The notes: generated by a model not told the origin, from the letters alone. A stretch of 64,000 nucleotides of DNA from Haematobia irritans (GCF_050003625.1 NC_134399.1:151026473-151090472), one strand, 5' to 3'; positions 9,911 to 20,500 are shown, numbered from the stretch's first letter. A program made the numbers and translations.

Positions 9911-11179
9911 ATGGAAAAGTTAAAAGAATATATAAAGGAATTAGAATTATTGAAATCCAATTTAAAGAAAAGTAAAAATAAATTGTTTGCTGCAAATTAT
10001 AAAGAAACTAAATTAGAAAGATTAAAGACTTTGCAGGATACGGTGAATGATACTGTTTTTGATTGTAAAGAATTAGCTGAATTGAAAGTAGAGTTTTTTG
10101 ATTTGAAGGAGGAAGTTGAGTTACTGATTGAACAAGTTAAAGTAAAAGATATCAAGGATATAAGGAATTTACCAACTATGGCTCAGTTTGATATATCAAT
10201 GGTGGGTAAAAACCTACAAGTATTTAAGGGTTCATTCAACTATTTGGAGGATTTTATTGCGCAGTCGGAATTGCTGCATGACCTACTACGAGATGAAGAT
10301 AAGGAAATATTCGTTAAGTACGTCTACAATTTCAAACTTACGGCTCAGGTAAGGAGCACTTTAGGCCGATCCAATAGACCGACAACGTTCGCGGCTTTGA
10401 AAAAAGCATTAGAAGACGCTTACCCTAATCCTAGGTCTATACAACAAATTTTAACAGAGTTAGGAAATACGAAGCAGGGCAATTCTAGCATGACATCATT
10501 TAGGGAGAAAATTTCGGAACTTTGTGATGAGCTCAGCAGGTTTGAAATAGGAAATTTAACAAATCCGACTCAGGACACTAAGGATGCCATTTACAAGGCA
10601 AATGAAAATATGGCGTTAAATGTTTTTATGAAGGGTGTAAATTCTGAATTTAAACCAATATTATTGGCCAACATGCCGTCTTCACTAGCTGAGGCTACTC
10701 AAAGGTGTCTGACAGCTGAGAAAAGCTTAGGCATGGAGACGAGACAAGTTTTTCCGGTTCATAGGTCTAGTGGAAGTCATACCTACCACAGGAATAGATA
10801 CGAAGAAAACAATAGAACCGACACGAGATACGATAACCGAAACAACAGATACGGTAACACACGTTACACTTACAATAATAGACGCAATGACACTAACGAT
10901 TACCGCAGTGGTAACAGACACAATGTGAGCATACGAGGAAATCAAAGAGGAAACTCTCGCCATATTAATCGGCAAATTCATAATAATTATACCACATATT
11001 CTAATGGAAATGGCAATAACAGTAATAACAATAATGTTGGAAGTCGCAATTTTGGTGGCAGAGGCCGCACATATACGAACAGTAGTGGAAGAAACTATCG
11101 AGCTTTTCCTTGTGCGTGTGAACAGGAAAACTCCGATGGCCGGATGACGCAGGATGTCATCCAAGAGGCCCAAAATTAA
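9911..11179 (+). CDS. gag: Gag polyprotein
   Basis: 422 aa, ATG at 9911, TAA at 11177-11179. Gag forms the cytoplasmic virus-like particle and binds the element RNA. Residues about 1-85 are rich in Leu, Lys and Glu in a heptad-like pattern, a likely coiled coil. Residues about 90-275 resemble the gypsy/412 capsid region (FKGSFNYLEDF, NRPTTFAALKKALEDAYP, MALNVFMKGVN). Residues about 280-400 are a low-complexity basic tail rich in Asn, Arg, Tyr and Gly with RGN/GGRGR patches. No CCHC zinc knuckle is present; only a lone CAC at residues 401-403 near the end. The basic tail presumably replaces the knuckle for RNA binding. Length and position are normal for Ty3/gypsy. An internal Met at residue 90 (MAQFDISM) opens the capsid-like part, so a shorter start is conceivable. 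Confidence 0.88.
   Translation: MEKLKEYIKELELLKSNLKKSKNKLFAANYKETKLERLKTLQDTVNDTVFDCKELAELKVEFFDLKEEVELLIEQVKVKDIKDIRNLPTMAQFDISMVGKNLQVFKGSFNYLEDFIAQSELLHDLLRDEDKEIFVKYVYNFKLTAQVRSTLGRSNRPTTFAALKKALEDAYPNPRSIQQILTELGNTKQGNSSMTSFREKISELCDELSRFEIGNLTNPTQDTKDAIYKANENMALNVFMKGVNSEFKPILLANMPSSLAEATQRCLTAEKSLGMETRQVFPVHRSSGSHTYHRNRYEENNRTDTRYDNRNNRYGNTRYTYNNRRNDTNDYRSGNRHNVSIRGNQRGNSRHINRQIHNNYTTYSNGNGNNSNNNNVGSRNFGGRGRTYTNSSGRNYRAFPCACEQENSDGRMTQDVIQEAQN
11122..11176 (+). other. gag-pol overlap, probable -1 frameshift region
   Basis: The pol frame is open from 11122 (after TGA at 11119-11121) while gag reads to its TAA at 11177, giving 55 bases of overlap. Pol has no ATG near its start, so it should be made as a Gag-Pol fusion by -1 slippage here. 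No perfect X-XXY-YYZ heptamer is present. The nearest are GGAAAAC (11125-11131) and CCAAAAT (11170-11176, directly before the gag stop); both have an A-run allowing A-site re-pairing but poor P-site re-pairing. Confidence 0.6.
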
Positions 11180-14100
11180 GAATATTCAACATCGAATTGA
11201 AAACAAATGCTTATGTAACACTGAAATGCTCAAGTAAGGTGTTAACATTTATGATAGATACTGGCGCAGATATTTCTGTATGTAAAGTTCAAGACTTTAT
11301 GAGGATAAATACACGAGACACAGCAAGGTTAACTGGGATCACCAGAGAGGCAATTCAATGTATTGGTACATCAGGTTTAAGTTTGGAAATGGAGGATGAT
11401 GCCATTGTGCACAATTTCTATGTGGTGCAAGGCGATTTTCCTATACCAACTGATGGAATAATAGGAAGAGATATTTTATCTGAATATTTATGCAGAATTG
11501 ATTTTGAGACATACACAATTACGTTTAACGTAAATAATACAGATGTGGTATTACCCATGAGTACTAGACCGGTGACTCACCGCTGTATAGCCATACCATC
11601 AAGATCAGAAATCATTTTGCCACTAAACATTAAAGTTGAAGAAGAAAGTATAGTACTCAACAAAGAATTAACAGAAGGGGTTTATCTAGCTAATTGCATT
11701 ATACCAGCACACGGGGTTGTTCATGTTAAACTGCTGAACTCCACTGACAAAGATGTAACTATTTATAATATTGATTGTGAAGTGAATCCTTTAAGAGATT
11801 ATCACGTCTGCCATACAACCACTGATCAATGCGAGAAAAACACCACTAGGTTGGACACTTTATTGGAATCATTGGATATTGGTACAAGTGATCCAGAAGC
11901 TAGAGAGTCGATAATAAATATTTTTAGAGAATTTCAAGATATTTTCCATTTACCTGGTGAGAAGCTTAGTGTAAACAATTTTTATACACAACGCATTGAA
12001 ACTTCTGATTCCACTCCGGTTTACATAAAGAACTATAGACTCCCACATACACAAATGAAAGAAATTAACGAACAAGTTGCACAACTTTTGGAAGACGACA
12101 TAATTGAAGATTCTGTCAGTCCTTACAATTCACCATTATTGGTTGTACCAAAGAAATCCACAGATGGGCAAAAGAAATGGCGTTTGGTTGTTGACTTTAG
12201 GAAACTCAACGACAGAATAGTAAATGATAAGTTTCCACTAACCCGGATTGAAGACGTTTTAGACAGACTTGGAAGAGCTAAGTATTTCTCAACACTTGAT
12301 ATGACAAGCTCGTTCCACCAAATAAATCTTCACAGCGAATCGCGTCCACTCACAGCTTTTTCAACTGGAAATGGTCATTATCAATTCAAACGTTTACCAT
12401 TTGGTTTGAAAATTTCATCAAATAGTTTTCAAAGAATGTTAACAGTTGCTTTAAGTGGTTTAGATGCATCCGCTTTTCTTTACGTGGATGACATCATCGT
12501 TTTTGGATGTAGTCTCCAACATCACAACGAAAATTTGCGAGATGTATTTCGAAGATTGAGAAAATTCAACCTCAAATTAAATGCAAACAAGTGCAGTTTT
12601 TTGAAGCCGGAGGTAGTCTATTTGGGACATCTCATAACGGATAAAGGAGTGAAGACTGATCCAGCCAAAGATGAAATAATAAGACAATATCCAGTACCAA
12701 CTAATGCTGATGAAGTCAGACGATTTGTAGCCTTTTGTAATTATTATAGGCGCTTTATACCGAACTTTGCCGATAAAGCAAAATGCTTGAATATGCTTCT
12801 GAAAAAGAATCAGAAATTCGAATGGACTTTACAGTGCCAAAATGCATTTGAAACTTTAAAAAAAAGTTTACTTAAACCTCCAGTACTGCAATACCCGGAT
12901 TTTTCACAAACTTTTATTTTGACGACAGACGCATCTAATTATGCTTTAGGAGCAGTTCTGTCTCAAGGAGTAATTGGCAGCGATTTACCAATTTCGTACG
13001 CCAGCGCTACTCTATCAAAACATGATTTAAATAAACCAGTGTTAGAAAAGGAACTCCTTGCCATTCATTGGGGAATCAATTTTTTTAGACCCTACCTTTA
13101 TGGCAGAAAATTTATAGTTGTGACTGACCACAGACCACTTGTTTCATTGTTCTCGCATAAGAATCCATCTTCTAAGATGACACGTATTCGAATGGATCTA
13201 TGTGACTATGATTTTGAAATAGTGTACAAGAAAGGGAAGATGAATACAAATGCTGACGCTTTGTCAAGAATAAACATAAATAGCGAAACTTTAAAAGCGA
13301 TGATTCCCACTTCAATCGAGCGAGACGCTCAAGTCCTAGCCATTACTAGAAGCATGCAAAAAGAATTACATGCACAAAAACATAACGATGACACCCATAG
13401 TGATGAAGTACCAATTTCGAAGCCTGATCAACTTTTAATTTGGGAATGCACATCACCCACTGATATACGAAATATGAGAAAACTCGAGTTTATACCGGAT
13501 ATGCAGAGAAAGAAAACATTATTTGAGATAAATAATAACAATGTATCTGTGATATATAGCGATAATCCATCGAACACTAAGGTGACTTTGGAGAAACTTG
13601 TATTGAAGATGCAACAGCAAAGAATAAAAGAATTAGCGATGAACAAAAACGATGCATTGTTCAAATCCATAGCCATGGAAGAATTCAAAACAATCATGAA
13701 TGAATTAATACAAAAGAATAAAGTAAATTTGAAAATTATATTATATGAAGAACCGAAAAGAATAAATTGCACACATACACAATTGAAAATAATAGCAGAA
13801 TACCACGACTCACCACACGGAGGACATTTAGGAGTCCGCAAAACATTACTGAAATTAAAGCAACGATACATATGGAAAAATATGTCAAAAATGGTCAAAA
13901 GATATGTTTTAAGTTGCCCACAATGTAAATTGAACAAACAGACTAGACACACAAAAGAAACACTTACGATGACAGATACACCAGGAACAAGTTTTGAAAC
14001 AATATCAATAGATACAGTAGGTCCATTAAGGGTTTCTAATAATAACAGGTATATTTTAACTATACAATGTGAATTAACAAAGTATGTTGTAGCATATCCA

Positions 14101-14790
14101 ATGGAGACAAAAGACGCGAAAACTGTTGCGAAAACTCTCGTAGAGAAATTCATTTTAATTTATGGGAATTTTAAAGTTCTAAAGTCAGATAAGGGTACAG
14201 AGTTTACGAATCAGCTAATGGCGGAAGTATGTCGTTTATTGGATATAAAGCAAATATTTAGTGCCCCATACCACCACGAGACATTGGGTTCAATAGAGCG
14301 AAATCATAGAGTTCTTAACGAATTTTTATTAAATTTCACCAAAGATGATGAATGGGACTCTTGGATACCATATTTTACGTTTGCCTATAATACAACACCT
14401 CATGTTGATACTAATTATTCACCATATGAGCTAGTTTTTGGTAGGTTACCTTATTTACCGAACGATGAAATAAGAACAGCTAGAAAATGTTACAATATGG
14501 ATGATTACGCCAATGAGTTGAAGCAAAGACTTAAGTATTCTCTTGCTAAGTCAAAAGAATATTTAGAGAAATCGAAAATAAAGAGAGTTCTTAGTAATCA
14601 AACTTCTAATCCACTTATTTTGAAAAAAGGCGATTTTGTACTTTTACGCCAGATGAATAGAAAAAAGAATCAATCACCGTATCTAGGCCCATATGAAATT
14701 GTAAATAGAGAGGGCGTAAATAGTTTTATAAATGTCGATGGAAAGATAAAGAAATTCCATAATAATATGTTAAAACCATGGAATTATTGA
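11122..14790 (+). CDS. pol: Pol polyprotein: protease, RT, RNase H, integrase
   Basis: Open from 11122; residues are numbered here from codon 11197 (TTG, not a real start), giving 1197 aa to TAA at 14788. Aspartic protease: DTGA at 21-24. Reverse transcriptase: about 270-500, with catalytic D368 (LDMTSS), RLPFGLK at 399-405 and YVDD at 429-432. RNase H: D578 (TTDAS), E619 (KELLAIHW) and D644 (VTDHRP). Integrase: zinc-binding H870, H877, C907 and C910; catalytic D939, D998 and E1034, a D-x35-E spacing; C-terminal GPY/F module with GPY at 1164-1166. No chromodomain and no env follow. All key residues are present with no stop or frameshift. It copies the element RNA into DNA in the particle and inserts it in the nucleus. 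The domain order places it in Ty3/gypsy. Confidence 0.95.
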   Translation, partial: TGKLRWPDDAGCHPRGPKLRIFNIELKTNAYVTLKCSSKVLTFMIDTGADISVCKVQDFMRINTRDTARLTGITREAIQCIGTSGLSLEMEDDAIVHNFYVVQGDFPIPTDGIIGRDILSEYLCRIDFETYTITFNVNNTDVVLPMSTRPVTHRCIAIPSRSEIILPLNIKVEEESIVLNKELTEGVYLANCIIPAHGVVHVKLLNSTDKDVTIYNIDCEVNPLRDYHVCHTTTDQCEKNTTRLDTLLESLDIGTSDPEARESIINIFREFQDIFHLPGEKLSVNNFYTQRIETSDSTPVYIKNYRLPHTQMKEINEQVAQLLEDDIIEDSVSPYNSPLLVVPKKSTDGQKKWRLVVDFRKLNDRIVNDKFPLTRIEDVLDRLGRAKYFSTLDMTSSFHQINLHSESRPLTAFSTGNGHYQFKRLPFGLKISSNSFQRMLTVALSGLDASAFLYVDDIIVFGCSLQHHNENLRDVFRRLRKFNLKLNANKCSFLKPEVVYLGHLITDKGVKTDPAKDEIIRQYPVPTNADEVRRFVAFCNYYRRFIPNFADKAKCLNMLLKKNQKFEWTLQCQNAFETLKKSLLKPPVLQYPDFSQTFILTTDASNYALGAVLSQGVIGSDLPISYASATLSKHDLNKPVLEKELLAIHWGINFFRPYLYGRKFIVVTDHRPLVSLFSHKNPSSKMTRIRMDLCDYDFEIVYKKGKMNTNADALSRININSETLKAMIPTSIERDAQVLAITRSMQKELHAQKHNDDTHSDEVPISKPDQLLIWECTSPTDIRNMRKLEFIPDMQRKKTLFEINNNNVSVIYSDNPSNTKVTLEKLVLKMQQQRIKELAMNKNDALFKSIAMEEFKTIMNELIQKNKVNLKIILYEEPKRINCTHTQLKIIAEYHDSPHGGHLGVRKTLLKLKQRYIWKNMSKMVKRYVLSCPQCKLNKQTRHTKETLTMTDTPGTSFETISIDTVGPLRVSNNNRYILTIQCELTKYVVAYPMETKDAKTVAKTLVEKFILIYGNFKVLKSDKGTEFTNQLMAEVCRLLDIKQIFSAPYHHETLGSIERNHRVLNEFLLNFTKDDEWDSWIPYFTFAYNTTPHVDTNYSPYELVFGRLPYLPNDEIRTARKCYNMDDYANELKQRLKYSLAKSKEYLEKSKIKRVLSNQTSNPLILKKGDFVLLRQMNRKKNQSPYLGPYEIVNREGVNSFINVDGKIKKFHNNMLKPWNY

Positions 14791-14967
14791 ATTCAACCTA
14801 ATTATATATTATGTATTCTTTAAATAAATTTTCAATTATGATGATAAAACAAATGAATTTTTCTATAACAAAGAATTAAAATGTAACTGAATTTAATAAT
14901 TTAATATTTGTAAAAATAATTTTTTCATATGAATATTCAAAAATTATTTTTTTTTATAGGGTGAGGG
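14791..14967 (+). other. 3' untranslated stretch and polypurine tract
   Basis: 177 bp, very AT-rich, with no reading frame; no room for env. Its last ten bases, AGGGTGAGGG (14958-14967), are purine-rich apart from one T and abut the 3' LTR, the position of the plus-strand primer. A T-rich run (14946-14955) precedes it, as often seen upstream of polypurine tracts. Confidence 0.7.
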
Positions 14968-15145
14968 TGTAGTGTAAACGGTATTATATGTATGAATCAG
15001 CTGTTAAGTAGTTTGAGAATAATTGTATTTTTTTATCAGCTGTTTAGTTATAAGTTTAGATCATATGTTATGTTTAAGGATTGTTGTTTATTTTTAAGGA
15101 TAAATATGAAAAAAGAATTAAAAATTAGAAATACCGTTATTTAAG

Positions 15146-15182
15146 TATAAAAGAGGACATTTTTCAATAAAGAAAATCATTC
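15146..15182 (+). promoter_or_regulatory. Pol II core promoter in 3' LTR, facing satellite
   Basis: Identical copy of the 5' LTR TATA box and initiator, displaced by 6402 bp. Any transcript starting here would leave the element at 15389 and read along the + strand of the satellite. Activity is not shown by the sequence. Confidence 0.6.
15166..15171 (+). terminator. Poly(A) signal AATAAA in 3' LTR
   Basis: AATAAA lies between the TATA box and the inferred start site, hence in U3. A transcript begun in the 5' LTR contains this signal only once, at its 3' end, so cleavage a short distance downstream would define R without premature processing in the 5' LTR. The equivalent in the 5' LTR (8764-8769) would not be transcribed from its own promoter. 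Confidence 0.6.
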
Positions 15183-15389
15183 AGTTTTGAAAGCCTAAAC
15201 CGGCATTTTCAATTATAGAAATTATTTTTGCTGTGGCACCTAGTTGTGCCTGCAAAGGAAATATAAAAACTATTTTTCTGCCCGTGGCGTTTTTAAGCGC
15301 CGGCAAGCCAACTAGGCAGGCATACCAAAACTACATATAAAACTTCACAAATCCACAACAACACTAAATTAAAAACGACTACCATTTCA

Positions 15390-15393
15390 CCTG
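15390..15393. repeat. Right target-site duplication (CCTG)
   Basis: Second copy of the 4-bp duplication. It is followed directly by the rest of the interrupted satellite monomer, with no deletion or filler at the junction. Confidence 0.93.
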
Positions 15394-16084
15394 AAAAAAT
15401 TGAAATTTTTATACGAAAAACTTGTTTTGCTCATATCTCCTAAACTATGCGTCCTAGAGCGAAAAGGAGCTTAATTCATGACCACCCCCAAAAAATCGAA
15501 AATTCCTTCCAAATCCTGAAAAAATTTAAATTTTTATATGAAAAACTTGTTTTGCTCATATCTCCTAAACTATGCGTCCTAGAGCGAAAAGGAGCTTAAT
15601 TCATGACCACCCCCAAAAAAATCGAAAATGCCATCCAAATCCTGAAAAAATTTTAATTTTTATATGAAAAACTTGTTTTGCTCATATCTCCTAAACTATG
15701 CGTCCTAGAGCGAAAAGGAGCTTAATTCGTGACCACCCCCAAAAAATCGAAAATTCCATCCAAATCCTGAAAAAATTTAAATTTTTATATGAAAAACTTG
15801 TTTTGCTCATATCTCCTAAACTATGCGTCCTAGAGCGAAAAGGAGCTTAATTCATGACCACCCCCAAAAAATCGAAAATTCCTTCCAAATCCTGAAAAAA
15901 TTGAAATTTTTATATGAAAAACTTGTTTTGCTCATATCTCCTAAACTATGCGTCCTAGAGCGAAAAGGAGCTTAATTCGTGACCACCCAAAAAATCGAAA
16001 ATTCCTTCCAAATCCTGAAAAAATTGAAATTTTTATATGAAAAACTTGTTTTGCTCATATCTCCTAAACTATGCGTCCTAGAGC

Positions 16085-17526
16085 GAAAAGGGGCTTAATT
16101 CATGACCACCCCCAAAAAATCGAAAATTCCTTCCAAATCCTGAAAAATTTTAAATTTTTATATGAAAAACTTGTTTTGCTCATATCTCCTAAACTATGCG
16201 TCCTAGAGCGAAAAGGAGCTTAATTCATGACCACCCCCAAAAAATTGAAAATTCCATCTAAATCCTGAAAAAATTTAAATTTTTATATGAAAAACTTGTT
16301 TTGCTCATATCTCCTAAACTATGCGTCCCAGAGCGAAAAGGAGCTTAATTCATGACCACCCCCAAAAAATCGAAAATTCCTTCCAAATCCTGAAAAAATT
16401 TAAATTTTTATATGAAAAACTTGTTTTGCTCATATCTCCTAAACTATGCGTCCTAGAGCGAAAAATCGAAAATTCCTTCCAAATCCTGAAAAAATTGAAA
16501 TTTTTATATGAAAAACTTGTTTTGCTCATATCTCCTAAACTATGCGTCCTAGAGCGAAAAGGAGCTTAATTCATGACCACCCCCAAAAAATTGAAAATTC
16601 CATCTAAATCCTGAAAAAATTTAAATTTTTATATGAAAAACTTGTTTTGCTCATATCTCCTAAACTATGCGTCCTAGAGCGAAAAGGAGCTTAATTCATG
16701 ACCACCCCCAAAAAATCGAAAATTCCTTCCAAATCCTGAAAAAATTTAAATTTTTATATGAAAAACTTGTTTTGCTCATATCTCCTAAACTATGCGTCCT
16801 AGAGCGAAAAGGGGCTTAATTCATGACCACCCACAAAAAATCGAAAATTCCTTCCAAATCCTGAAAAATTTTAAATTTTTATATGAAAAACTTGTTTTGC
16901 TCATATCTCCTAAACTATGCGTCCTAGAGCGAAAAGGAGCTTAATTCATGACCACCCCCAAAAAATTGAAAATTCCATCTAAATCCTGAAAAAATTTAAA
17001 TTTTTATATGAAAAACTTGTTTTGCTCATATCTCCTAAACTATGCGTCCCAGAGCGAAAAGGAGCTTAATTCATGACCACCCCCAAAAAATCGAAAATTC
17101 CTTCCAAATCCTGAAAAAATTTAAATTTTTATATGAAAAACTTGTTTTGCTCATATCTCCTAAACTATGCGTCCTAGAGCGAAAAATCGAAAATTCCTTC
17201 CAAATCCTGAAAAAATTGAAATTTTTATATGAAAAACTTGTTTTGCTCATATCTCCTAAACTATGCGTCCTAGAGCGAAAAGGAGCTTAATTCATGACCA
17301 CCCCCAAAAAATTGAAAATTCCATCTAAATCCTGAAAAAATTTAAATTTTTATATGAAAAACTTGTTTTGCTCATATCTCCTAAACTATGCGTCCTAGAG
17401 CGAAAAGGAGCTTAATTCATGACCACCCCCAAAAAATCGAAAATTCCTTCCAAATCCTGAAAAAATTTAAATTTTTATATGAAAAACTTGTTTTGCTCAT
17501 ATCTCCTAAACTATGCGTCCTAGAGC
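16085..17526 (+). repeat. 721-bp tandem higher-order repeat, two copies
   Basis: Two adjacent copies (about 16085-16805 and 16806-17526), six monomers each, of which one is short. The diagnostic chimera joins GAGCGAAAA directly to ATCGAAAATTCC (16457 and 17178), losing about 27 bp through an AAAA microhomology. The first monomer of each copy has CTGAAAAATTTTAAA. The copies differ at least at CCACCCCC versus CCACCCAC. Confidence 0.85.
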
Positions 17527-20500
17527 GAAAAGGAGCTTAATTCATGACCACCCCCAAAAAAATCGAAAATTCCTTCCAAATCCTGAAAAAATTGAAATTT
17601 TCATATGAAAAACTTGTTTTGCTCATATCTCCTAAACTATGCGTCCTAGAGCGAAAAGGAGCTTAATTCATGACCACCCCCAAAAAATCGAAAATTCCTT
17701 CCAAATCATTGAAAAAATTGAAATTTTTATATGAAAAACTTGTTTTGCTCATATCTCCTAAACTATGCGTCCTAAAGCGAAAAGGAGCTTAATTCATGAC
17801 CACCCCCAAAAAATCGAAAATTCCTTCCAAATCCTGAAAAAATTTAAATTTTTATACGAAAAACTTGTTTTGCTCATATCTCCTAAACTATGCGTCCTAG
17901 AGCGAAAAGGAGCTTAATTTATGACCACCCCCAAAAAATCGAAAATTCCTTCCAAATCGTGAAAAAATTGAAATTTTTATATGAAAAACTTGTTTTGCTC
18001 ATATCTCCTAAACTATGCGTCCCAGAGCGAAAAGGAGCTTAATTCATGACCACCCCCAAAAAATCGAAAATTCCTTCCAAATCCTGAAAAAATTGAAATT
18101 TTTATATGAAAAACTTGTTTTGCTCATATCTCCTAAGCTATGCGTCCTAGAGCGAAAAGGAGCTTAATTCATGACCACCCCCAAAAAATCGAAAATTCCT
18201 TCCAAATCCTGAAAAAATTGAAATTTTTATATGAAAAACTTGTTTTGCTCATATCTCCTAAACTATGCGTCCTAGAGCGAAAAGGAGCTTAATTCATGAC
18301 CACCCCCAAAAAATCGAAAATTCCTTCCAAATCCTGAAAAAATTGAAATTTTTATATGAAAAATTTTTTTTGCTCATATCTCCTAAACTATGCGTCCTAG
18401 AGCGAAAAGGAGCTTAATTCATGACCACCCCCAAAAAATCGAAAATTCCTTCCAAATCGTGAAAAAATTTAAATTTTTATATGAAAAACTTGTTTTGCTC
18501 ATATCTCCTAAACTATGCGTCCTAGAGCGAAAAGGAGCTTAATTCATGACCACCCCCAAAAAATCGAAAATTCCTTCCAAATCCAGAAAAAATTGAAATT
18601 TTTATATGAAAAACTTGTTTTGCTCATATCTCCTAAACTATGCGTCCTAGAGCGAAAAGGAGCTTAATTCATGACCACCCCCAAAAAATCGAAAATTCCT
18701 TCCAAATCCTGAAAAAATTGACATTTTTATATGAAAAATTTTTTTTGCTCATATCTCCTAAACTATGCGTCCTAGAGCGAAAAGGAGCTTAATTCATGAC
18801 CACCCCCAAAAAATCGAAAATTCCATCTAAATCCTGAAAAAATTTAAATTTTTATATGAAAAACTTGTTTTGCTCCTATCTCCTAAACTATGCGTCCTAG
18901 AGCGAAACGGAGCTTAATTCATGACCACCCCCACAAAATCGAAAATTCCTTCCAAATCCTGAAAAAATTTAAATTTTTATATGAAAAACTTGTTTTGCTC
19001 ATATCTCCTAAACTATGCGTCCTAGAGCGAAAAGGAGCTTAATTCATGACCACCCCCAACAAAATTGAAAATTCCTTTCAAATCATTGAAAAAATTGAAA
19101 TTTTTATATGAAAAACTTGTTTTGCTCATATCTCCTAAACTATGCGTCCTAGAGCGAAACGGAGCTTAATTCATGACCACCCCCACAAAATCGAAAATTC
19201 CTTCCAAATCCTGAAAAAAGTGAAATTTTTATATGAAAAACTTGTTTTGCTCATATCTCCTAAACTATGCGTCCTAGAGCGAAAAGGAGCTTAATTCATG
19301 ACCACCCCAAAAAAATCGAAAATTCCTTCCAAATCGTGAAAAAATTTAAATTTTTATATGAAAAACTTGTTTTGCTCATATCTCCTAAACTATGCGTCCT
19401 AGAGCGAAACGGAGCTTAATTCATGACCACCCCCACAAAATCGAAAATTCCTTCCAAATCCTGAAAAAATTAAAATTTTTATATGAAAAACTTGTTTTGC
19501 TCATATCTCCTAAACTATGCGTCCTAGAGCGAAAAGGAGCTTAATTCATGACCACCCCCAAAAAATCGAAAATTCCTTCCAAATCCTGAAAAAATTTAAA
19601 TTTTTATATGAAAAACTTGTTTTGCTCATATCTCCTAAACTATGCGTCCTAGAGCGAAAAGGAGCTTAATTCATGACCACCCCCAACAAAATTGAAAATT
19701 CCTTTCAAATCATTGAAAAAATTGAAATTTTTATATGAAAAACTTGTTTTGCTCATATCTCCTAAACTATGCGTCCTAGAGCGAAACGGAGCTTAATTCA
19801 TGACCACCCCCACAAAATCGAAAATTCCTTCCAAATCCTGAAAAAAGTGAAATTTTTATATGAAAAACTTGTTTTGCTCATATCTCCTAAACTATGCGTT
19901 CTAGAGCGAAAAGGAGCTTAATTCATGACCACCCCAAAAAAATCGAAAATTCCTTCCAAATCGTGAAAAAATTTAAATTTTTATATGAAAAACTTGTTTT
20001 GCTCATATCTCCTAAACTATGCGTCCTAGAGCGAAAAGGAGCTTAATTCATGACCACCCCCAAAAAATCGAAAATTCCTTCCAAATCATTGAAAAAATTG
20101 AAATTTTTATATGAAAAACTTGTTTTGCTCATATCTCCAAAACTATGCGTCCTAAAGCGAAAAGGAGCTTAATTCATGACCACCCCCAAAAAATCGAAAA
20201 TTCCTTCCAAATCCTCAAAAAATTGAAATTTTTATACGAAAAACTTGTTTTGCTCATATCTCCTAAACTATGCGTCCTAGAGCGAAAAGGAGCTTAATTC
20301 ATGACCACCCCCAAAAAATCGAAAATTCCTTCCAAATCCTGAAAAAATTGAAATTTTTATATGAAAAACTTGTTTTGCTCATATCTCCTAAACTATGCGT
20401 CCCAGAGCGAAAAGGAGCATAATTCATGACCACCCCCAAAAAATCGAAAATTCCTTCCAAATCCTGAAAAAATTGAAATTTTTATATGAAAAACTTGTTT

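Larger units (their letters stand above)
8566..15389 (+). mobile_element. Complete Ty3/gypsy LTR retrotransposon, mdg1/412-like
   Basis: A 6824-bp element with two 422-bp LTRs beginning TGTAGTG and ending TTTCA, a TGG primer-binding site abutting the 5' LTR, a short upstream reading frame, gag, pol and a purine tract abutting the 3' LTR. Seen directly: CCTG target duplications on both sides, and LTRs identical except 8646 (A) versus 15048 (T). Pol order is protease, RT, RNase H, integrase, which defines Ty3/gypsy rather than copia. The TGTAGT start, 4-bp duplication, TGGCGA primer site, small pre-gag ORF and absence of env recall the insect mdg1/412 group from family knowledge; a tree would be needed to place it. 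All reading frames are open, so it looks potentially autonomous. Confidence 0.95.
14968..15389 (+). repeat. 3' long terminal repeat
   Basis: 422 bp, the same length as the 5' copy, with no indels and one substitution (T at 15048). The upstream neighbour is a purine-rich tract; the downstream neighbour is CCTG and then satellite. It supplies the poly(A) signal for the element's RNA and has an intact promoter pointing into the right satellite block. Confidence 0.96.

Noticed and set aside
9762..9995. 77-aa - strand frame, Leu/Ile/Phe-rich, opposite the gag start
   Set aside because: Antisense of an A-rich region gives poly-hydrophobic codons; no support as a membrane protein.
10727..11173. 148-aa reading frame on the - strand inside gag
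   Set aside because: Shadow of the low-complexity Asn/Arg-rich tail; Ile/Val/Ser-rich composition follows from the sense codons.
11197..11199. TTG as a true start of pol
   Set aside because: The frame is open 75 bases further upstream without ATG and overlaps gag in -1, so a fusion by frameshift fits better than non-ATG initiation.
13428..14153. 241-aa reading frame on the - strand inside pol
   Set aside because: Overlaps the conserved integrase coding region and has no recognisable domain; AT-rich sense codons leave few antisense stops.
14791..14967. env gene
   Set aside because: Only 177 bp between pol and the 3' LTR, with stops in all frames; this is not an errantivirus with envelope.
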